Origin: Spirochaetales bacterium
Lineage (GTDB): Bacteria; Spirochaetota; Spirochaetia; DSM-27196; SLST01
Reading direction: 5' to 3'
Assembly: GCA_007130265.1 (NCBI GenBank)
Contig: SLST01000384.1
Location: 1 to 20,155, forward strand
Length of the DNA: 20,155 nucleotides
Part shown: in pieces, positions 16,066-20,155 of the stretch
How positions within the stretch are numbered: position 1 is the stretch's first letter
Layout of the letters: each line of letters starts with the position of its first letter
The notes under the pieces: model-generated
What the model was told of the DNA's origin: nothing
The model's input: the letters and a program-made list of their open reading frames with translations, nothing else
Databases searched by the model: none
Position numbers and translations under genes: made by a program

Positions 16066-16896
16066 GTGGCGGTTTCAACCCTGCGTTCGACGGTGCGCCT
16101 GCAAAGCGGCACGCGAATGCCCATGTTCGGCCTCGGTTGCACGCCAACGGAGCGCGGAGACGAAACGGTTCGTGCAGTCGAGACGGCTCTTGCGACCGGA
16201 TACCGGCTGATCGACACGGCGAGCGTCTACAACAACGAAGCCGACATCGGACGTGCCCTGCGACAAGCAACGGTACCGCGCCCGGATGTCTTCCTCGCTA
16301 CGAAGGTCTGGAATTCCGACCTTGGGTACGATCGGACACTCTCTGCGTTCGACCGCTCGCTTGAGCTGCTGAGCGTCGAGTACATCGATCTCTACCTCAT
16401 CCACTGGCCGCTGATTCGCCTGCGAAAGGAGAGCTGGCGGGCGCTCGGAAGACTCCTCGAAGACGGTCGTTGTCGCGCGATCGGCGTGAGCAACTTCGCG
16501 ATCCGACATCTCGAGGAGATCATCTCGGAGACCGGCTCGGTACCGGCGGTCAACCAGGTCGAGTTCAACCCGTTTCTCAATCAACGGCGTCTGCACGAGT
16601 GGTGCCGTCGGAAGGACATCCTGCTGCAGACCCATACGCCGCTCTCACGCAGCCTTCGGCGTCGAGCGCGAGCGCTGCGTGAGATCGCCGACCAGTACGG
16701 CAAGTCGACATCGCAGCTGATGGTTCGATGGGCCCTGCAGAAGGGCGTCGGCGTGCTCGTACGCTCGCTCGATCCGGTCGAGATAACCGAACAGGCCGAC
16801 GTGTTCGACTTCGAGATCTCGCTGCCGGATATCGATGCGATGGACTCGCTGCACGCGAACCTGCGTGTGGGGTGGGATCCGACCAACGCACCTTAG
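16066..16896 (+). CDS. Aldo/keto reductase
   Basis: This 276-residue NADPH-dependent reductase of the 2,5-diketogluconate-reductase-like AKR group has the catalytic tetrad Asp50 and Tyr55 (LIDTASVYNNE), Lys80 (ATKVWN) and His113 (LIHWP), followed by GVSNFAIRHLEEI and QVEFNPFL. These soluble barrels reduce aldehydes and ketones of many kinds. The cofactor-phosphate motif, usually (I/V)PKS, reads LVRS, a conservative K-to-R change. The start is a GTG with AGGAGG four bases upstream, a strong site. It is divergent from lgt across a 160-nt gap in which I see no convincing plus-strand promoter beyond a weak TTTACG-17 nt-TAGGCT near 16009-16037. Confidence 0.93.
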   Translation: MAVSTLRSTVRLQSGTRMPMFGLGCTPTERGDETVRAVETALATGYRLIDTASVYNNEADIGRALRQATVPRPDVFLATKVWNSDLGYDRTLSAFDRSLELLSVEYIDLYLIHWPLIRLRKESWRALGRLLEDGRCRAIGVSNFAIRHLEEIISETGSVPAVNQVEFNPFLNQRRLHEWCRRKDILLQTHTPLSRSLRRRARALREIADQYGKSTSQLMVRWALQKGVGVLVRSLDPVEITEQADVFDFEISLPDIDAMDSLHANLRVGWDPTNAP

Positions 16897-16952
16897 GCGC
16901 GGCCTGCTAACAAGTAGACTCTTTTCTCCCGACAATCACAGTGGAGACGTCC

Positions 16953-17129
16953 ATGAACCAGAGAGATAGCCGGCGATGTACCGTGTGCGGAGCTGCGCTT
17001 GACACCGAGAGCAGAGAGGCTCGAGGGACGATCGTACGCGAGCGAGACAAGGAGTTCGTTCTTCGTCACTGTCCGCGGTGCGCGACGCTCCTGATAAGAG
17101 TCAGACCGACTCCGGTACCCGCAGGCTGA
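16953..17129 (+). CDS. Small zinc-ribbon protein (58 residues)
   Basis: Two CxxC knuckles, CTVC near residues 9-12 and CPRC about 35 residues later, form a treble-clef or zinc-ribbon fold; the rest is charged (Arg/Glu-rich). The start is the ATG at 16953 with GGAG six bases upstream; an in-frame GTG at 16941 would put that ribosome site inside the gene. It is cytoplasmic, with a specific role unknown: such mini-ribbons bind nucleic acid or act as subunits of larger machines. It ends 23 nt before the 598-residue gene on the same strand, so the two are probably co-transcribed. A possible -10 box, TAGACT (16915-16920), lies upstream. Confidence 0.75.
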   Translation: MNQRDSRRCTVCGAALDTESREARGTIVRERDKEFVLRHCPRCATLLIRVRPTPVPAG

Positions 17130-17152
17130 TCTGCAGGATGATCTGAACGAGC

Positions 17153-18949
17153 ATGAGCGAGCAACCCGACTACGTCAGCTTCGAGCCCAGAGGGCGTGAC
17201 GAAGTCCTGTCCCAGATAGGAGGCTTCGCCGCGCACGAGCGCGCCATCTTCCATCGATTGTGTGACCGGTGGTCACCTCGCATCGACGTTGATCGGTTCT
17301 TGAGTTCCGCGCAGGCGAGCGCCGAACAGGAACGAAGCGCGCTCGAGCGACTCATGGCAAAGCTGCGGACGGCTGAGATCGGGGTGCTCACGACCCGTGC
17401 CGGAAAATCGGGTCGCGAACCGCATCAGATCGTCCTCACCAGACGGGGGAGCCTCGACTACTGGGTCGCCGTCCTCGAGGAAGCAATCGCGCGACTGCTC
17501 CAGACCGGTTTTCACGTCCTGCCGTCCGAACAGCGACTCAAGGAGGTACGCGCACTCCCTCCGGACTACCATATCGTCGACGCAGATTCGTCGCACCTGG
17601 TAACGCCGCGGCGAGACGGCGGCGCAGCGTCGGTGATCTACCGTATTCGCCTGATGGGAAGTTTTCGAATCCTTTTCACAACGGGAACCGCCGCGGATCT
17701 GTTGACCCAGGCTGTGTCAACCCTCAAGCGAGACCTTGCCGAACGCGGCATCGTAGAGGAGCTTGCGCGCCTGAAGGACACCAGCATCAGCGAGATACGT
17801 CGCCGCATGGAGAGCAAGGTACCGGACGTCTTGCTCGACTTGACGAAGACGCTCGTGAAGGAGCGCTCAACCGTCGCTTTCAGGAAGAACCTTGACGAGA
17901 CCGACGAGGTGTTCCAGCTTGCGTACCTAGTGATGATGTTCGTTGAAGCCCGGGTCGGGGCGGCGAAGGAGCAGCAGAAACACGAACACCTAGTGACCGA
18001 GGAGCTCGAATCGCTCGAAGGGAAGACCCGTGCGGCCGGGACGACTCCCCTCACACAGGAGGAGTTCTCCTCGCTCGTCGAGGAGGCCCAGACGAGACTC
18101 GGGCCCGCGGCTGCAGCATTCGCCTCGCGCCTCAGCCAGGAGTTCATGAGACCCCGACCACGGCGAAAGCTTCCGCACATCCTCTACATCCATGGTGTGT
18201 ACGTTCATGCGAGTTGCGTTGCACGGCTTTTCGAGCAGTCGCGCGCCCGCATGAGCGCGCATCTGAGCCGCGAGTACACGGAGCTCATGGAAGCGTTCCT
18301 CCGCGGTCGCGCTCCTGGGATCGCCGAGATCTTCGGGTCGCGGGACATGCTGAACGAGGATATCGAAAGGCGGGTGAACAGACAGCTGCCGCTGTTCGGC
18401 GAACTGCTCGCTCGACCGCAGATCGTCGCGGAAGCGATCATCCACGACGCGAAACAGCGGCGTGAGCTGATATCAACCGAGGAACTGAAGGTGCTTCTCG
18501 CCGAGTTCTTCAACATCGAATCCTCCGAGCTGAAGCCGCTCTGTGAGCTCTTTGGACTGAGCATTGTGGCGATCTATGACGAAGCGTTTGCACGCACAAG
18601 CGTGTTGAGGCAGATACTCCTGCGTCTGTCGGGAAGGCACGAGAGCCTGCGAGCGACGTATACCCGTAGATTCGGTGCACGTCCGCGCGCAATGTCTCGG
18701 TCCGCCGCGGAGGAAGCGCTGACGGGGCGTGCCGCGGCGGATGGCGGCGGCCTCCACGACCCGCCGGGCGTGCGGGCAGGCGGACGCAGCGGTCCCGCCG
18801 ATCAACCCGAGACCCCCCGCGCGCAGCGCCACGTACCCGCGCGCCGGCCGGTGAGACCCAAGGCGAAGAGTCGCAACGAGATCGAACAGATATGGCGGGA
18901 GTTCGGCAAGGCGCTTCACACCAAGCCGTCAGAAGAAGATCCTTCGTAG
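17153..18949 (+). CDS. Large soluble protein of unknown function (598 residues)
   Basis: I do not recognise this family. The start is the ATG at 17153 (MSEQPDYVSFEPRGR); its ribosome site is weak. The protein is predominantly helical with many Arg/Glu/Leu segments. A region around residues 45-130 contains LRTAEIGVLTTRAGKSGREP, which resembles the wing of a winged-helix domain, but that is only an impression. Residues about 210-290 are coiled-coil-like (KDTSISEIRRRMESKV; AAKEQQKHEHLVTEELESLEG). Residues about 510-570 are low-complexity, rich in Gly, Pro, Arg and Ala (a disordered basic linker), followed by a short helix (EIEQIWREFGKALH). There is no signal peptide or membrane span. It is paired with the zinc-ribbon gene upstream, and its last 21 bases overlap the convergent FAD-oxidoreductase gene. 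Confidence 0.8.
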   Translation: MSEQPDYVSFEPRGRDEVLSQIGGFAAHERAIFHRLCDRWSPRIDVDRFLSSAQASAEQERSALERLMAKLRTAEIGVLTTRAGKSGREPHQIVLTRRGSLDYWVAVLEEAIARLLQTGFHVLPSEQRLKEVRALPPDYHIVDADSSHLVTPRRDGGAASVIYRIRLMGSFRILFTTGTAADLLTQAVSTLKRDLAERGIVEELARLKDTSISEIRRRMESKVPDVLLDLTKTLVKERSTVAFRKNLDETDEVFQLAYLVMMFVEARVGAAKEQQKHEHLVTEELESLEGKTRAAGTTPLTQEEFSSLVEEAQTRLGPAAAAFASRLSQEFMRPRPRRKLPHILYIHGVYVHASCVARLFEQSRARMSAHLSREYTELMEAFLRGRAPGIAEIFGSRDMLNEDIERRVNRQLPLFGELLARPQIVAEAIIHDAKQRRELISTEELKVLLAEFFNIESSELKPLCELFGLSIVAIYDEAFARTSVLRQILLRLSGRHESLRATYTRRFGARPRAMSRSAAEEALTGRAAADGGGLHDPPGVRAGGRSGPADQPETPRAQRHVPARRPVRPKAKSRNEIEQIWREFGKALHTKPSEEDPS

Positions 18950-20155
18950 GCTGCGTCGCACCTCATGGGCACAGTTGTAACCCGGGGCGCCGAAGATGCC
19001 GCCGCCCGGATGCATCCCCGCGTTCGCCATGTAGAGCCCTTTCAGCGGCGTTCGGTAACGTGAGAACTCCGGCAATGGTCGGAACATGAACATCTGGTCA
19101 AGGACCATCTCGACGTGCATCACGTTCGCATTCGGCATGTTGTGCTTCTCACGTATGACCGCAGGCGTCTGAACGTACATATCAATCAGGGCATCACTGG
19201 TTCCGGGCGCAAACCTGTCGATCACGCGAAAGAGCTTGGTCGCTTCTTCACGCTCGATACGCCCCCAGTCGAGCCCTTCGCGGAGCCGATACGGGTAGTA
19301 CTGTCCCCACAGAAACAGCGTGTGCTTGCCCGCCGGAGCGAGCGTCGGGTCAATCGCGCTGAACGTCATCGCAACGACGGCCGGATCCCTCGAAGGCTCA
19401 CCCCTGAGGTAGTCCGCGTACGCGTCGTCGAGGTACTGCCTCGTAGGACAGAGCAGCTGCAGTCCCCGCAACACCTCATCGTTCGAGGCATCGTTCAGCT
19501 CGTACGCCGGCAACCGGTCCATCGCCGCCCGAACGACCATCCCGAAGCCGTTACCCACGTGGATCTTGCTCATGCGAGAGCGCAACGGGGCGGAGATCCA
19601 ATGGTCCAGCAGTTCGAGAAAGGTCACCCAGATATGCGCGTTCGAGATGATCCTTCGGGCGGTGTACTGCTCGCCTCCCGCCGTTCGAGCACCGACTGCG
19701 CGTCCGTTCTCAACGAGGATACGAGTCACCTCCTGCCCGGCAAGCACCTGCCCTCCGTGATCGCGAATGTAGGCGGCCAACGCCTGGGTGAGCATCCCTG
19801 ATCCACCCCGCGGCCGGGCCGGTCCCCTTTGGTGGATGACCGAGTGCCAGCCGATGAACTCCGCGCTCGCGGCGTCGATCGGCGGCGGACCGCTCTGCGC
19901 CCCCCACCAGGCAAGCGCCGCCCGCATCCGCTCGTCCTCAAAGGTATCGTTGATCAACCGTCCATAGCTCTGGAACAGCGTACGAAGCAGATCGTTGCGG
20001 TCGGAACGGTCGTTGCCGAACTTCTTCAGAAGCACCGTGCTGCCGATATTCCGCATCGTCGGCGCCTTGAGAAAGAGCTCGAAAACCGCCTCATTCAGCG
20101 GCTGCCATCTCGAGATGAACTCGTGGTATGCCTCGGCGTCGTGTTCGCTGATTCC
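18929..20155 (-). CDS. PYROXD2/CrtO-like FAD-dependent oxidoreductase, C-terminal part; cut by the right edge
   Basis: The frame is open from the right edge to a TGA at 18929-18931, showing 408 residues; the N-terminal FAD-binding GxGxxG part (probably 120-150 residues) lies outside. The methionine at 20056 is internal, since the frame continues upstream with coding-like sequence. Recognisable parts are RGGSGMLTQALAAYIRDHGGQVL (here shortened to GGSGMLTQAL), RRIISNAHIW and the C-terminal FAD motif GLYMANAGMHPGGGIFGAPGYN. Relatives include phytoene-desaturase/CrtO-type enzymes and the PYROXD2 group, whose substrates are mostly unknown. No carotenoid genes are in this window, so a pigment role is not supported. 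It overlaps the convergent 598-residue gene by 21 bp. Confidence 0.9.
   Translation of the reverse strand, partial: GISEHDAEAYHEFISRWQPLNEAVFELFLKAPTMRNIGSTVLLKKFGNDRSDRNDLLRTLFQSYGRLINDTFEDERMRAALAWWGAQSGPPPIDAASAEFIGWHSVIHQRGPARPRGGSGMLTQALAAYIRDHGGQVLAGQEVTRILVENGRAVGARTAGGEQYTARRIISNAHIWVTFLELLDHWISAPLRSRMSKIHVGNGFGMVVRAAMDRLPAYELNDASNDEVLRGLQLLCPTRQYLDDAYADYLRGEPSRDPAVVAMTFSAIDPTLAPAGKHTLFLWGQYYPYRLREGLDWGRIEREEATKLFRVIDRFAPGTSDALIDMYVQTPAVIREKHNMPNANVMHVEMVLDQMFMFRPLPEFSRYRTPLKGLYMANAGMHPGGGIFGAPGYNCAHEVRRSLRRIFF

Noticed and set aside
1..20155. Mobile elements, CRISPR arrays, tRNA or rRNA genes
   Set aside because: I found no transposase, integrase, spaced direct repeats or RNA-gene-like sequence on either strand by reading; a short element could still be missed without a search tool.

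Overview
The window is about 20 kb of GC-rich, tightly packed bacterial DNA. It holds 15 protein genes on both strands, two of them cut by the window edges, and no stretch over 300 bases without a gene. Lgt, an OmpA-type peptidoglycan-binding protein with a signal peptide, and a MATE exporter point to a Gram-negative cell plan. My best guess is a free-living, high-GC member of the Spirochaetota, based on the general look of the OmpA-like and uncharacterised proteins. I cannot show this from the sequence, and no rRNA or tRNA marker is present. I see no insertion sequences, phage genes, CRISPR arrays or tRNA genes.

Layout, left to right: a truncated aconitase (minus) is transcribed divergently from a very unusual 1130-residue fusion gene (plus). 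The fusion joins 2-oxoacid dehydrogenase E1-alpha, E1-beta, a lipoyl domain and a beta-ketoacyl-ACP synthase III (KAS III). A 201-nt intergenic stretch with several inverted repeats follows, then an SDR oxidoreductase (plus). Next come a charged protein of unknown function (minus) and an exported OmpA-like protein (plus). The latter converges on a minus-strand group read in the order metallophosphoesterase, 3-hydroxyisobutyrate-dehydrogenase-like enzyme, MATE transporter. Then a plus-strand pair encodes a GH2 beta-mannosidase and a TIM-barrel sugar isomerase/epimerase with overlapping stop and start. Prolipoprotein diacylglyceryl transferase (minus, TTG start) follows, then an aldo/keto reductase, a tiny zinc-ribbon protein and a 598-residue protein of unknown function (all plus). 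Last is a partial PYROXD2/CrtO-like FAD oxidoreductase (minus) running off the right edge.

The main point of interest is the fusion. A conventional 2-oxoacid dehydrogenase passes an acyl group from E1 (thiamine diphosphate) to a lipoyl domain, then to CoA through the E2 acyltransferase. Here the lipoyl domain and its Ala/Pro/Gly-rich linker are followed not by an E2 core but by KAS III with an intact Cys-His-Asn triad. The layout suggests a single polypeptide that decarboxylates a 2-oxoacid and hands the acyl group from lipoyl-lysine directly to the condensing enzyme, bypassing free acyl-CoA, to start a fatty acid or related chain. The neighbouring SDR could act as the ketoreductase. The architecture is read directly from the sequence; the CoA bypass is inference.

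The rest looks like ordinary housekeeping and accessory metabolism. Exceptions worth noting are overlapping divergent promoters at the aconitase/fusion junction, two convergent gene pairs whose 3' ends overlap by about 20 bp, recurrent TATAGT/TATACT-like boxes very close to start codons, and two conserved-looking but unrecognised proteins.
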